From Glandiceps talaboti (lineage: Eukaryota > Hemichordata > Enteropneusta > Spengelidae), in NCBI RefSeq assembly GCF_964340395.1, contig NC_135561.1:21597486-21661485 (forward strand): a stretch of 64,000 bases of DNA, read 5' to 3'. The notes beneath the pieces are model-generated. The model ran no database searches and had not been told where the DNA came from. It saw nothing but the letters and a program-made list of their open reading frames with translations. The translations under genes and the position numbers were made by a program. Below are positions 50,566-63,740 of this stretch, in pieces; the stretch's first letter is position 1; every line of letters starts with the position of its first letter.

Positions 50566-52390
50566 GTAGATAATCACGAAGATATGCATTTTGTGTAATT
50601 TAATATGAATACACAACTTTTGTAGCACACCTAAACTTGTGTTCAGTAGCCATTGGGGAATTTTGGCATGCACGCTCATGTACATGCATGTATGTGTGGA
50701 CACGTGTAAACTACATACAGTAAAAAACTGAATACTGATTGCCTTGTATCAAGTGGCGACTTTACTTAGTGTATGTGGATGGAAAATTGTTCAAATAAAA
50801 AATTTTGAACCACACACAGGTGTGTGCTTTGGGTCGACAAATATTATTTATGTGGTGTGGATAGTAACATTTGATCAATTAGTCTTGTGAAAAGCCAGAG
50901 ATAAATTTTGAGTTTAAAAAGAAATCCAAGATATTTCTTCTCACGTGCACGTTTAATACATCTTAGTGTAATAGCTTTGGGAGTAGGTTGTTATGATCCA
51001 AACAGTCATCAGTTAATTTCCCAGGGAGGGACGACAAATCTCACAGCATACAGCAAAGACTCTTGCAACAACAGCTTTTTACTGGAAGAAACTTCATTTT
51101 TTTATTCCAAGTGAACTCAAAATCCAAATCTAACGTTTCACATGAAAACCCAACCACTAGTATTTAAAATTAGAATCTGTAACACCCCCCTAGATAATTT
51201 TGACATGCTACTGATTGGATCCGCATATACAATTGTGTAAATCTGCCATAGAGTTAATATACAATATAACTATCATTTGTTATGTTTGTCAGGATGTACA
51301 CTATTGACGTTACATCGAGTTGTAATTTACGTTTAAATAAATTCTCATTAATCTAAGTTATAATATGCTGTATCAATATTGAAATACTATGTAACATTCG
51401 ATTCAATTCCTTCGTAAATAAGCCTTCTTCAAACTTCATCACCGTCAGGAAAGTGGCAAATTGTCAATAACACACGAAGCATATGGTAAGCAATGACAAG
51501 TGGTTGAAAAAAAAACTCGCCAGATCTATGCCCTGTTTTGATGAGGCTTTAATATCACAAACATAATTTTTTGAGCGTTCTATAGCATCGCAGTTAAGAC
51601 AAACTAGATTAAGGAATGGATGGTTGGTAGAGATAATGTACGTACATAACCCCCACCCCCATAGGGTACGTATTATTGCTGAGAATGTTGTTTTCCCAAG
51701 GGAAATATCACACGGATCATGTTACTACAAATGTATTAAATATACGCTCCATACTAGAAGTGTTCTCTACATAAAGGTAAAGAAATATATTGAAGTCAAA
51801 ACATTGTTATATTTAGTCTACATCTGTAGACTAGGAAAACAACAACCTAAGAATTACCACACGCCCATGTAAATCAATCAAAACTATATCACATTGATAC
51901 ATGTATTCTTATTTCACGTCATCAAGCTACATATTCTAGATGAGTTATAGTATGTGATTATTGGTACAATACACGCAACAGTAGCTCAACATGATAATCA
52001 GCCTCGCTACAATTTATCGTCTAAAGTGTCATAAATACAGATCATCATTTGGTGAGACAAAAATCTTACCAAGATTGCTAGATTTTCGTTTTGTCGGCTA
52101 CCTTAAATGCTTCGCATCCTTAATTTAATTATTAAATGTCAGCTTAATTATTCATGTCTGTCCAAATGATAATAACATAGCAATGAGAATCAGATTTTTT
52201 GGCGAGTCAGACGATAAAGTGTAGAAACGTCAGTAAGATTGTTTTTGATTCGGAAAATGTTGTCCTTCATGTCAAGTGGTTTCCTTAGTGTCTGAAATAG
52301 GTCTATATTCAATTCATTTCAAATGTACGGAATAAAGAAAATCAAAGTTCTTTTTCCCCCTCAAATAATTACTTATATGCGACTGAATGG
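50566..52390. other. No supported gene
   Basis: AT-rich sequence with only short chance frames. No splice-bounded exon was recognised. Confidence 0.45.
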
Positions 52391-52740
52391 AGACATAATT
52401 TAAAATAAATTAGTGGCAACAAATAAATACTACAAAGTGTCTGATAATGCAGGAAATTTAATTTCGATAATTCAACCTGAAGATCAGAGGTAAGGCCAAA
52501 TGTCAATGTCTCCAAAGAAAGTTAAATCTGACAATATGGGGCAGATACTTGAATGTAGTCTGTCTATATTAATGTCTCTGAGTTACTAGTATACAAATAT
52601 GGCCACAATGAGTAAAAAGTTATATGAGCACAAACAATAATACACGTGTATGTTAATTTTGTTGTGCATTTTCGAACAGACATTAGCCACACATAATTAA
52701 TACGAGGTGACTGCAATATGGTCTACCATGTAGGTCAAGA
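52390..52740. repeat. Dispersed repeat, copy B
   Basis: Shares aacaaataaatactacaaag, tgtctgataatg and acagacattagccacacata with 13735-14060 in the same order and strand. Confidence 0.6.
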
Positions 52741-52989
52741 TAAAGGTTAATGGTCATTCATACAAGAAAGTTTACATACAAAATACAGAATATGCGTTTT
52801 CCAGTTTCACAATCCGGGGATGACATGTGGCACAAGAGTCGTTAATATATTTAAAGTGTAACAGATATAAACTGAAACTCCTTCCTTTGTCTGTATACAA
52901 ATTAATACCCTTTGTTATCATCGACCTATATATCACATTGCACAATTACTAAACCATTGATTATCCAAATGATTAAAAGAAATGAAAAA

Positions 52990-53755
52990 CTACATCATAA
53001 TTAATGATTTTTGGTAATTAGGCTATATCTTAAGAATACATACTTCAATTCCAATATAATTCAGTACACACGTTAACCATAATAATCACATTTGTCCTGT
53101 AAAGCTTGTTGGTGTACCTTTCAGTGTTAATGAATAATTTGCATAATTAATGATTCTTGGTAATTAGGCTACATCTTACGACTGCATACTTCAATGTCAA
53201 TACAATTCAGTACATACATTAAGCATAACAAATTAAGTATGTCCTATAAAGTCAGTTGATGTACCTTACAGTGTTAATGAATAATTTGCATAATTAATGC
53301 TTTTCGGTAATTAGGCTATATCTTAAGACTTCATACTTCAATTTCAATACAATTTAGTACATACGTTAACCATAACAAAGCGGATATGTCCTATAAAATC
53401 TTTTATATAGCTTAGTTTTAATGAAAAAATTGCATAATTAATGATTTTAGGTAACTAGGTTGTATCTTAAAAATGCAAGCTTCAAATTTCGTATAATATG
53501 ATACGTACATCATAATAATACGCACCTGTCCTATGAAGTTTGTTGCTACAATTTTTTCCTTTAATGAGTATTTTGAATAATGAACAATATTCGGTAATTA
53601 AGCAGTATCATACACTCTTACATACATTAACCTAAGAAAGCACGCTTGTCCAAAAAACTAAGCCTGTTACCATAGTTTTTTAGTTTAATGAGTTATTTAC
53701 ATAATTACATGTAGTGATTCCCTTACGGGAGGCATTCAGTTTAAATCTGGTTTTC
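52990..53755. repeat. Dispersed repeat built of ~145-bp tandem units, copy 2
   Basis: Five to six units. 53166-53752 is collinear with 1-590, and this copy has at least one extra unit at its left. It ends at the same cccttacgggaggcattcag block. Confidence 0.85.
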
Positions 53756-54167
53756 TTTTATAACTCATACCCTGGAAGAATTTGGCCATTAAACGTTTCC
53801 GAAAGAGTGCAGCCATTTTGGATTACACCCTCAACGATCCCTTTATAATTATTTTGTCTACTGGTTTGCTCTAGTCTACTGGTTATTTTATTGTAGTTCA
53901 TATTTTGTTTTAAAACTCGTGAAGTGCCTACAGTGGGAATGCATACAGAAATGTTTACAAGGAAATTTAAATACTTATAGTTTTTTTTTTACTTTTCAAC
54001 ACAGAGATGCTCTGTTTACATAATGTCAATCTGATTTGGAAAGGGACATGTGGTTTACAAAGATTGTTTTCACTTGTGATGTTGATTTTAACTCATGTTT
54101 TTGTTTGTATATTACTTTATTACATAAAGTTACACTAGTTTACACTAGAGTATTATGCACTTTTATC

Positions 54168-54238
54168 TGGGCATACATTACTGGAATACGCAGACACATC
54201 AATTGTTTTCCCACACCGAGGAGCACCTTACACACACA

Positions 54239-54270
<32 letters not shown>

Positions 54271-54357
54271 TACTTATTACACACATAACACTTTATCTGG
54301 GGATACATTACTGGAACACGTAGACGCATCAATTGTTTTCCACAATGAGGAGCACCT

Positions 54358-54389
<32 letters not shown>

Positions 54390-54470
54390 CACACACACAC
54401 ACACACATACATACATACATACATACATACATACATACATACATACATACATACATACATACACACATAA
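54168..54470. repeat. Short tandem duplication with CA, GACA and CATA arrays
   Basis: A segment containing tacattactggaatacgcag and atcaattgttttcc occurs at 54168-54230 and again at 54297-54358. Each copy is followed by simple repeats ((CA)n, (CG)n, then (GACA)n(CA)n(CATA)n). Confidence 0.9.
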
Positions 54471-54697
54471 AACTTTTGCAATACTCATTCAAGTAAACAA
54501 TGATTCAGTTTAATTTGAAAATCTTGACATTTTATTTGCATTGTTCAAATCTACATGTATATAGTCAAGTTACACTATATTTTACTTACACATTGTTTTG
54601 TCTTATTTTCCACCCCTTTTGTAATCGATTATCCCCCCCCCCCCCCCTCCATGCAATCACTGGTTTACATTGGTCTGGATGTACCACTTTCTTTTAG

Positions 54698-54850
54698 ATC
54701 ATCCCCTGGCATACTTTGGAAATTTATCAAACCTTTGTTGAATTCATGGTGGATAGCTTCAATGCCCTGTTCAGAAAAGAACCGAACCAACCCATGACAT
54801 GGCTCTCCAGCATATGTAGTTTAGGAAATATGTTTGAATCAGGGAAGTAA
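54698..54850 (+). CDS. Possible terminal exon, unknown protein
   Basis: After the acceptor tttcttttag, 50 codons in phase 0 then TAA 54848-54850. It encodes IIPWHTLEIYQTFVEFMVDS, then FNALFRKEPNQPMTWL. The composition looks protein-like. No family was recognised and no upstream exon found. Confidence 0.4.
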   Translation: MIPWHTLEIYQTFVEFMVDSFNALFRKEPNQPMTWLSSICSLGNMFESGK

Positions 54851-55358
54851 ATCCTGTAATTAGTTTGGTTATTGATAACTAAATAGCATAAATGATAGTC
54901 CAGCTGATGGTTACTGTGTTGTTTCAGTGGAGTAAAAAGACTACTGTATGCAACTGAAACACAATTAATATCAGGGCTTTTAAAAAACTAAAAAGTGTTT
55001 TCCTTCCAATGCAATGTCTACTAGTCATTGAACATGGTCACATATGACCACAACATTATGTACTTTGATTTGGGACAACTAGAGTCGTGTGGTGTTTCTG
55101 GCTACTTGAGAGCTCGAGCGAAATTATGGTTGTTATAAATATATCATGTGATCATACACCACTTGGGCCAGATAAACCATAGATCTTCAGGAGATACTCA
55201 TAATCCCCAACTATCAAGGCCACAAAGGAATTCTCCCTAGATGATTTAAGCATATGTTGGTTAATGTAGTGATTATTGAGTGCAAAAGACAGCAGACAAT
55301 ACATCTGAAATCAAAAAAGAGAGCAAATTATAGCAAACTACATATAAAATAAACCTAC

Positions 55359-55500
55359 TTCCATTCATGACATCAAGTAAATTGACTTGGTCTCTATCCA
55401 GTTGCATTGCTGTGCGAAAGTTCTTGTCTGAGTCCCTAGCTTGAAACAAATTCCAGACAACTGTGTTATCACAGCTATTGGGCTCAGACACATTCAAAAT
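55359..55500 (-). CDS. Exon-like block, unknown protein
   Basis: 47 codons plus one base between the acceptor gtcttccag and the donor gaagtaggt. It encodes ILNVSEPNSCDNTVVWNLFQ and later AMQLDRDQVNLLDVMNG. Good splice sites. No family recognised. Confidence 0.45.
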
Positions 55501-55979
55501 CTGGAAGACAGATTTCATACTTCCTCCTCCATGGTCACCCCCCCCCCCTTACAGGCTGTATCTTCACCCACACCTGTGTTGATGGGATGATACTGTGGGA
55601 TACAAGCTTACTGGTTCTGTGAGAAGACACTGATAATGTGTGTGTGTGCTTTGCGAATGGTAGAGTTTATCTATGTCTAAATGCATGAGTACACAGAGGT
55701 CAGTAAGTGGTAGGTATTGGTTACTTGAGTACAGTACCCTGACAGAGGACAGTGAGTGTGTGAGTTTCGGGTATTGGTTGTATGAGTACACTGCACGGAC
55801 AGAGCACAATATGTGAAAGTTACATAATATGTATTCATTCTGCGAGTACGCTGACAGCAACGTGACTTCAAACTGCATGCATTAGTCATCACTCAAAAGA
55901 CTCGGAGTAGTAGCTGCCTCCTTAGTTCTGGTATATAGGCTGTAAATAAGTAAAAATATCCAAAAGTAATATTAGATAC

Positions 55980-56190
55980 CTTTCAAAATCGTTCAGTCTT
56001 TTTATGATTGTATTTGTCAGATCATACACAGCAACACAAAGAGCCATCCTCAATTCACGTGGTCTACTACCATAGCTTCCACAGTGAAAGTGAAAGGGAG
56101 GTTTGAGCCTGTAGATCAAACTGTAGCTCATCTGCCCTTTTCCTATCTTTCTGTTCATTGTCAATGGTGATATTCCATTGTCAGAGCCAT
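55980..56190 (-). CDS. Exon-like block, unknown protein
   Basis: 211 nt, phase 1 to 2, acceptor acattctag, donor aaggtatct. It encodes GSDNGISPLTMNRKIGKGQM, then SYSLIYRLKPPFHFHCGSYG and MALCVAVYDLTNTI. It probably belongs with 55359-55500 in one minus-strand gene. At least one exon lies between, since phase 2 does not meet phase 0. Confidence 0.45.
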
Positions 56191-57010
56191 CTAGAATGTC
56201 GAGGTACAAAATGGAAAACAAAATTTTTGACAATTTCAAAGTGAATCCGTTTGCTTCAGTCATACAAGAGTGCATATTTACAGACTTCTAGTTGTTGAAC
56301 TGGCTTTTTCGGTCCAATTCTTTACTAAGTAAAATGTTAAAATTAAAGATATCGACTCCATTTTGTCACAGTTTGCTCATGACATTTGATATGTTTGTAT
56401 ATGAAAATGTCATCATGAATTTACATTCAAGGTCAAATTTAAAAAAACTGCAAGGACCGTGGTTTGTACTACTCACGTCTAAAAGGTCACTGCTTGCCTA
56501 CTTGTATTACAAAGGGTATCAAAACTGTTCTCCTGATCACAGAAAGTCGCCTACAGACGTCTGACCTCATGACTTTAAGAATGATATTCACTTTTTTGTA
56601 TACTGTAATGTAAATTATTTTTGCACTAGGCTGAGGCCTTAGGATTTGAAATAATATAACTACTATTTATGCAAATATATACACACACACATACATTACC
56701 TTCCACACTAGTTGCAGGACATGTCATGTAAAGTATTTGACTGTTTCGTACCAATCAATTCTTCACTTATATTACACTTTGGGGCAAAAGTGAACTTGAA
56801 GGTTTCGTAATGGTAATCCAAATTGTTCTACTCTTCAGTATGAAGTATGATTAATACTCATGGTGTTAATATTACTCATTGCCAGGATAGTCTAAACAAT
56901 ATCACGTGATACCTTGTATCTGATATTGTAGACGACAGAGATTTATACCTTGTACTTGGTCCAAACACGATAAATGTATGTGCACCAGCTTGACCATTGG
57001 CAAACGCTCC

Positions 57011-57046
57011 CCCTCTCTCTCTCCCTCCCTCCCTCCCTCCCTCCCT

Positions 57047-57136
<90 letters not shown>
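57011..57136. repeat. (TC)n microsatellite with CCCT units
   Basis: Ccct units then uninterrupted tc units. Confidence 0.98.
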
Positions 57137-57138
<2 letters not shown>

Positions 57139-58194
57139 GTTTATGAACATGTCTGCTTCAAGAGAGATGAACGATACACACACACATCAGAGAGACAAAG
57201 GCAGATTATGTCCGATTATATCCGCCTTGCAGAGATTTTTATTGATTTAACTACATCGAGAAGCACCTGGTCACTTTATCATGATCTGTGATGCCATAGA
57301 GGGCGCTCGTTGGTTTCCATGTACGCTAGGTTGGGAGCATAGGGGCGTGTAGTATTTCCTAGATTGTTTTTTTCCCCAGGTCTACAGACTAAATATAACA
57401 ACCTTTTGACTATATACTCCTACCTGTAAGGAGAAAAGAAAATATTTCTACTAGTATAGAGATTGATACATTTGTAGCAGCAGAATTCGTACGATGTTTT
57501 CCTAAGAAAAAGGCAATCTAAGCAATAATACGTGCCCCTGTGGCCCGGAGTGGACATTAGGCCAAGTCTACTAGAACATATCTATAAATTAACGATCGGC
57601 GACGATGCATCGTCGAGGTCAAGGTTGACATATCTCAGAACGAGGCAGGCGCCCAATTGAAGACGTTGGTGGTAAGTGTTCACGTAGCCAGCCATTCTTA
57701 AAATCCGTATTTTTCGCCTGTTTTTACCCATGCAACTTCATCGACAACCATATTTGACTTTATATACTCGAAAGTATTTGAAGAAATGATTTAAAAGGGT
57801 GTTATGATCGAGTGTAAATGTGATGGTGGCAGTGTGACGTTTCAGAATATACGTACGTGTACATGTCCATGCGACTGTAACAATGGTAATACTACAGTGA
57901 AGGCAGAATGCAGCTAGTCTCCTTTTGAAACGGGTCGTCAACTTGTTCTTGCCAAGTGATAGCATAGTTGACTGCTATACTAATCTCAACAGTAACTTAT
58001 AATGGTTTTTTTTTGTAGTGAAATTGGGCTCTAACATGCATCGCCATCAGCGATGAAAGTGGGGACATGTCACACTGACAGCAGTCGCCATTGGAAAACA
58101 GCCTAACAAGTATGGTAGCATCTTTGGAACAAGTTTTGGGACCTCATGGGACATCCGAAGACTAATCCTGGGAGATAACTTGAAATTGATACCT

Positions 58195-58272
58195 GCAGAC
58201 ACCAGAAGCCGTCTTGGAAGTTGTCTGCCGACTAGCGACTTGAGGTGGACGACGACAACTGGCAATTATTAC
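58195..58272. repeat. Short dispersed repeat, copy 1
   Basis: Tcttggaagttgtctgccga followed by ctagcgacttgaggtgga. It recurs at 59367-59442 as tcttggaagttgtctgccga followed by cttgtgacttcaagtgaa. Confidence 0.8.
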
Positions 58273-59366
58273 GTTCCGACACCGGTTGTGAAACTAGGAC
58301 AAACCCGGTTAGTATTTTTTTCTCGGTATATTTTTTCAGTATGGGTCGCAAAAAGTCGCGGTGATAATGTTGTTCATGGATGCGTGATTTGTCGGCATTC
58401 CGTAAACATCTGGTAAATTTTAGAAACAAGCCCTTACAAGTTTCCACTCGCTACTTTGTTGAGGCTTGGAAATTACATTTTGTTTGAACTTCAACACAAA
58501 AAAAACCTTTTGAGTGCAGTCTGTTTCTATTTTCGGCTACACTTTGTGAATTAATCAACACTTGTCAATTCCGTCTGGAGGCAATAGTTTCTGTTTCAAT
58601 CAGCAAACAACTTTTTTTTTTCTTTTTTGCCCTGGGAGTGGGAATTTAATTTTGAAGCTAGTTCCAATTTTTAGGGACTTTGGCGACATCGGCAAAATAT
58701 AACCCTGTTTTTTGTTTTTTGTTTTTTTGTTTTTTAAATGTACAGCCGTTTGCCCAGAATTAACAGAGGAATTAGTTGTTACTGACTGTTCATTTGCTGT
58801 CCACATAGCTGCTCTTTCCTTTGTCAAAAAAATGACAGGGAGAGTGATATAGTGTACACACGTTGACTGACAATGAGGGCAATAGCGTACGTTTGTTGAC
58901 AAGGGACAAGCCGGTCACACAAAAATAGTCTCAGAAACGAGGGCAAAACCTGATTGGTGTGACTGGCTAGTCCCGAATGGTCCTTAACATGTGATGTAGT
59001 ATTGATCAATCACGACTGAGAGTTGAGTATGCAGTGAGTTATAATAATGTTTAATACCGGGGTAGTACATTGTTTATTTTTACAGCAAATTTTGTAGTTA
59101 GTAAACATTCATTGATAGTTTACCTCTACCCAGTACCTGCTTTGCTGAACAGTAAGGCAGCTCCTCTGAAGTCCATCTATTGTTTTAGAAATTATAGTAT
59201 TTGCCCCCTTATTCAGAGATTAATTTTTTGAGGTCCTATTAAAGAATTAGTGATTGCAATCTCTGAATTTCCAATTTCTGTTTTCAAATAGTTTCGCCAT
59301 ATTTGCTGTTTTTCCTGTAGAAGTTATAATAGTTGGATGTAAACTAAATAAATTGCCCGTTGTCTG

Positions 59367-59442
59367 TGTTGATTGGAGCACTCTTGGAAGTTGTCTGCCG
59401 ACTTGTGACTTCAAGTGAATGACTACTCCTGTAATTATTATG
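59367..59442. repeat. Short dispersed repeat, copy 2
   Basis: Partner of 58195-58272, 1.17 kb away on the same strand. Confidence 0.8.
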
Positions 59443-60435
59443 TATTCTTCCGCCACCAAGATACACAAGTATTTTACCGGGCAAAAAGAGATACCTGCTT
59501 TATAGTAATAAGATAAGATCATGAAAGACCACTATGGCACATACCATTTCTTTGTAGGGGTCGGTCTTAGCTGCAATGATTGTAGCTTTGTTTTTTATTT
59601 ACAATACCTTTTAAGTTCAAGGCCAGTCTAAAATCTCTTGGCAATTATCTCCATGATTTTCTCATAAAAACAGTCAATCATTAACTTCAGCTATTGTTGC
59701 AATTGTAAAATTCACTACGTAAGTACTCAAATATACCCATATTTGATTCAAAATGACAATAAGTACTCAGTAGTGGTTTGGAGTTCTTTGCAGCCATTAC
59801 GACATTGTTCTAGTACATGGAGCATGCACAGTATTAGTCAACATGTCCACCAAATTTGAAAATTTAGCTGTAACATTGAGAATATAGTACGATTTCCACT
59901 TGAAAATAACATTGAGGAAGCATTAATCTGATCGAGAGCGACACATTTATACCGGTAGGTAGACTAAGACATTGGATATACTCGACTTTCAAAGAGGTGG
60001 CTGATATTGTCTACAAAAAGACAGTTTGAACAGGATCCTGAACACTTTTTAATAGGAGCTTACACATGATTGATCTGTAGCAGTTCTAGCGGAGGACTGA
60101 GAGTGACTTAGTGAAACCGCTACTGTACTAAGTTGATGTTTGCTTTATAAAATGTTTCATCTTAATTTTGTTGAAAATGAAAACTAGGGATGTGTATTTT
60201 TGATTTATGTATTGTTGCATCTATCACAAAATAATTGACAACAACATAAATACCCAGATACATGTGAAGTTGTGTTATCTGTCTAACAGACAACACCCAA
60301 ATGGAATGAGCAATGGGGGGGGGTGTAATGTGTAATTTCTGACAATTAATTATACATCACAGCAGATCATAGCATCAAGGATGTAGGAATTTCCAAGCAA
60401 AGTCAACAGTACTTGACATGGTATATAGCATTTAC

Positions 60436-60532
60436 AGAAGATATAGTCTAACCTTGCAGGTCTAGCGAAATGTCCTGTAAAATTTACAGAAGATATAGTC
60501 TAACCTCGCAAATGTAGCGAAATGTCCTGTAA
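60436..60532. repeat. 48-bp tandem duplication
   Basis: Two near-identical units containing agaagatatagtctaacct and gcgaaatgtcctgtaaaat. Confidence 0.9.
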
Positions 60533-60649
60533 AATCTTACTGATTACTGCATGGCCATTCCCTTATCCAGGCAAGATATCCAGGCAAATTATAGCACTGT
60601 ACAATAAATAAATCCAGCTAAAATCACCTTTGTACAAATCTTTTTGCAG

Positions 60650-60870
60650 GCACTACATTGTGATATTTTGCTTGTTGGCATGTGTTATTATTTATGTTCA
60701 ATGTCCAAGAACTATTTAGATAGAGATAAGAAAGAGGCTTCACACACTGTTCATTACAATAATAACAATTCTAAACCCCTAGAGACATGCAGGCACTGTA
60801 TGTGCACACATAAATTGCCACAGGGAACCATGCAGCAAATTCAAATTCTTGTTAACTTTTCGCTGACAAC
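60650..60870 (+). CDS. Exon-like block, unknown protein
   Basis: 221 nt between the acceptor caaatctttttgcag and the donor aacgtaagc, open in one frame. It encodes ALHCDILLVGMCYYLCSMSK, then CRHCMCTHKLPQGT (C-x2-C-x-C). No family recognised. Phase 0 to 2. Confidence 0.4.
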
Positions 60871-60944
60871 GTAAGCTTAAGGTATAGGTTGGTATACATA
60901 TGTAGGTATAGAGGTATAAGTGATCATGGTCTGTCTGTCAACTT

Positions 60945-61575
60945 TTTTAGCTCCGCTGTCAGCGAAAGCTGAAAGCTTAGCTTTAGGTATGGGTGTGTAT
61001 AGGTATAGAGTATAGGTGGAATCATTGGTGTCCGTCAAATTTTTATATTTTCATCATCTTCTCCGAAAGTTACAGTCAGAATTCTTCGATATTTGGTGTG
61101 CATGTTCCCTGGGGGGGGGGGGAGGCTATTCAGATTTGTTCATGCCAAGTTGATCTGTGCCATTTTCAATTTTTTATGATTTTTTTTCAAAAAATGACAT
61201 TTTCATCATCTCCTCAAATACAACTTGTCAGATTGCTTTGATATCTGGTGTGTCGATGCGCAGGGGGTAGCTTACTCAGATTTGTTAATTTCAAGTCAGC
61301 ACATCTTCATTTTTATTTTTTATGATTCTTTTCTTGTAATTTAACAACAAAATTAATATGTTAATGAGCATTGTGACCGACGCCATATTGGAAATCAGTC
61401 GACGAGACTTTAAGTAAACTGCCACTTTTCAAAAGACACTATTGACGTCAAACAAGCAATGTAATATGTGCTATACTCATAATTCTACGCATTGGGCGCC
61501 CAAATGACAAGTGTTTATTCGAAACAGGGTTGCAAACTTCAAATCCAAATTCGGCACCCCTTCTACATAATCAGC
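60945..61575. repeat. Dispersed element, copy 1
   Basis: Starts ttttttagctccgctgtcag with cgaaagctgaaag. The block from 61125 (ctattcagatttgttcatgc) to about 61570 (caccccttctaca) repeats at 62738-63173. The opening resembles agct-palindrome-headed repeats common in marine invertebrates. Confidence 0.75.
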
Positions 61576-62737
61576 CAGTCCGCAACATCCTCATTTGTAT
61601 ACATCTATCCTGTGACTGTTACACTTTGAATGGCTGCTCACAGGCCTTATTTTTTGGTATTTTCAACTCGCCGTAACTAGAGTCCCCCATTTTAGATACT
61701 GATAATGCCTAAACCTCAACTGACATCTCTTCTTTTGTGATAGCAAAATAAATTTTGGCATTACATTTAGGAATACCAATTTTCCAACGAATTCATGACG
61801 CATACTTGAGGCCTTGAAATTTCGACCCGGTTTTCGCTTGAGTCATAGATTCCTCAATACGGACCGGAAAGTTTGCAAATTTCACAAAATGTTGGATTTT
61901 TATTTTTTTTAAATAACCATGGCAAGTAAATGTAGTAGGATCGTTGTGTAACGGTCCCGACCATTCAAGAATTTTCGGTAGAAAACGACTGATTTGACCT
62001 GGAAGTTGAAGCTGGCTTTGTCTGACCGGGCGATTTTCCACAACCAGCAGCAAGCAACGTGGGAGTTCTTGGTACTCACTAAAATCACACTTCAGACCCA
62101 CTATAAATGTTTGATGTTTTCAGGTAACATGTAACTTGTGATTAATTCTATATTGTCGTGCAATTTGGAGTGACAGTCTCGAATGAAGACAACTTGCGTA
62201 AGCAAGGCATGCCTAGGCCTTAAGGCGTTTGCAGTACATACAGTGAATCGACCAAACTTTGTTTATTGGCCGACAGTTTACATATAAATACAGATAACTA
62301 GTGTTAGTTATCTGTGATGTAAATGACATGAACATGTCTTGCTAATTCCAAAATGCATATTTGGCAAGTAAAAATAATTAAAATAATTACAACTTTAATT
62401 TGGCTTCAGACTTTGCATTATGTTTTGCATATCTTTCCCCGTTTTACGTGTAAATCCGAAATGGTTCTCTCTAGTCATGTCAGTGATCATACCGGGGCTG
62501 CTTTGAGTACGAGCGAGGTGAAACATGTTGAGGTATTTTGTTGAGAATTATAAATATTGTGAAATGTCAAGTACAAGGTTTAATACAATGGAATGATGAA
62601 AAAAAATTGGCAGAGTCTGTTGACAGGCGCAGGTCACAAGACACTCTGTAAACTTAAATATTAGACGATTTTATGTCTACTACAAGTTGAATGTTGTTGA
62701 CAAATAAGCTTATGGACAGTGTTTTTGGTAAATTTGG
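61576..62737. other. No supported gene
   Basis: Spacer between the two element copies. Short frames only. Confidence 0.4.
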
Positions 62738-63173
62738 GGGCTATTCAGATTTGTTCATGCCAAGTTGATCTCTGCCATTTTCAATTTTTTACGATTTTTT
62801 TCCAAAAATGATATTTTCATCATCTCCTCAAATACTCCTCGTCAGATTGCTTTAATATCTGGTGTGTCGATGCGCAGAGGGTAGCTTACTCAGATTTGTT
62901 AATTTCAAGTCAGCACATCTTCTTTTCTATTTTTGATGATTTTTTTTAATGTAAAAAAAAAATTGATATGCTAATGAGCATTGTGACTGAAGCCATATTG
63001 GAAATCAGTCCAGGAGACTTTAATAGTAAACTGCCACTTTTCAAAAGACACCATTGACGTCAAACAAGCAATGTAATATGTGCTATAATCGTAATTCTAC
63101 ACATTATGTGCAAAATGTTTGTTCGAAACAGGGTTGCAGACTTCAAATCCAAATTCTGCACCCCTTCTACAGA
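62738..63173. repeat. Dispersed element, copy 2
   Basis: Shares ttgttcatgccaagttgatc, tcagattgcttt, gtgtgtcgatgcgcag, aactgccacttttcaaaaga and caccccttctacagaa with copy 1 in the same order and strand. It lacks the agct head. Confidence 0.85.
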
Positions 63174-63529
63174 ATGGTTCATTCCAGTAGATATGTATGC
63201 TATCGACTGACAAAGTCATGAAGTTGAATTGGGGACGATTTTTGACAGAGTCAGTCGTCAATAAAAACAATAATACTCATTCTAAAATTACCACATTTTG
63301 AAAGGGAAAGTACTTTGTGGTTCATTTATGAAGTTTTAATTTTGTATGATCAATATTGGTGGCAAAATCACCACGTTAAAATTGCCGATGTGGTAATGGC
63401 AGTGCAGAAACGAGTACAGGCGAGGTAAAAGTGAGCATTACCATATATGGGAAAAAAGTAGTCATGAGATTTCAGTCCAGACTTCTATTTTAATTTTTCA
63501 TTAAAAGCTGGCGATATGATGTCATGTTG

Positions 63530-63590
63530 CTTTTTAGCACAACTGAACTGGAGGTTCAGTAATGCTATAGGCATTCGCCCGGTGTCTGTC

Positions 63591-63640
<50 letters not shown>

Positions 63641-63740
63641 CAATTTAAAGTCAAAAACCGCTGAACCGATTCCCATGATATTTGATGTGTCTTGGGTGTC
63701 TTGGGTGCATTTGACGTTTCAAAATGTGTATTACAAAATG
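63530..63740 (+). repeat. Dispersed element with internal TCTG/TG repeat
   Basis: Ttagcacaactgaactggag opens it, (TCTG)n(TG)n at 63585-63637 follows, then ccgctgaaccgattcccatg and atatttgatgtgtc. The layout is like that of the 16490 element (head, TCTG/TG run, conserved non-coding core), but the cores differ. Confidence 0.55.
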
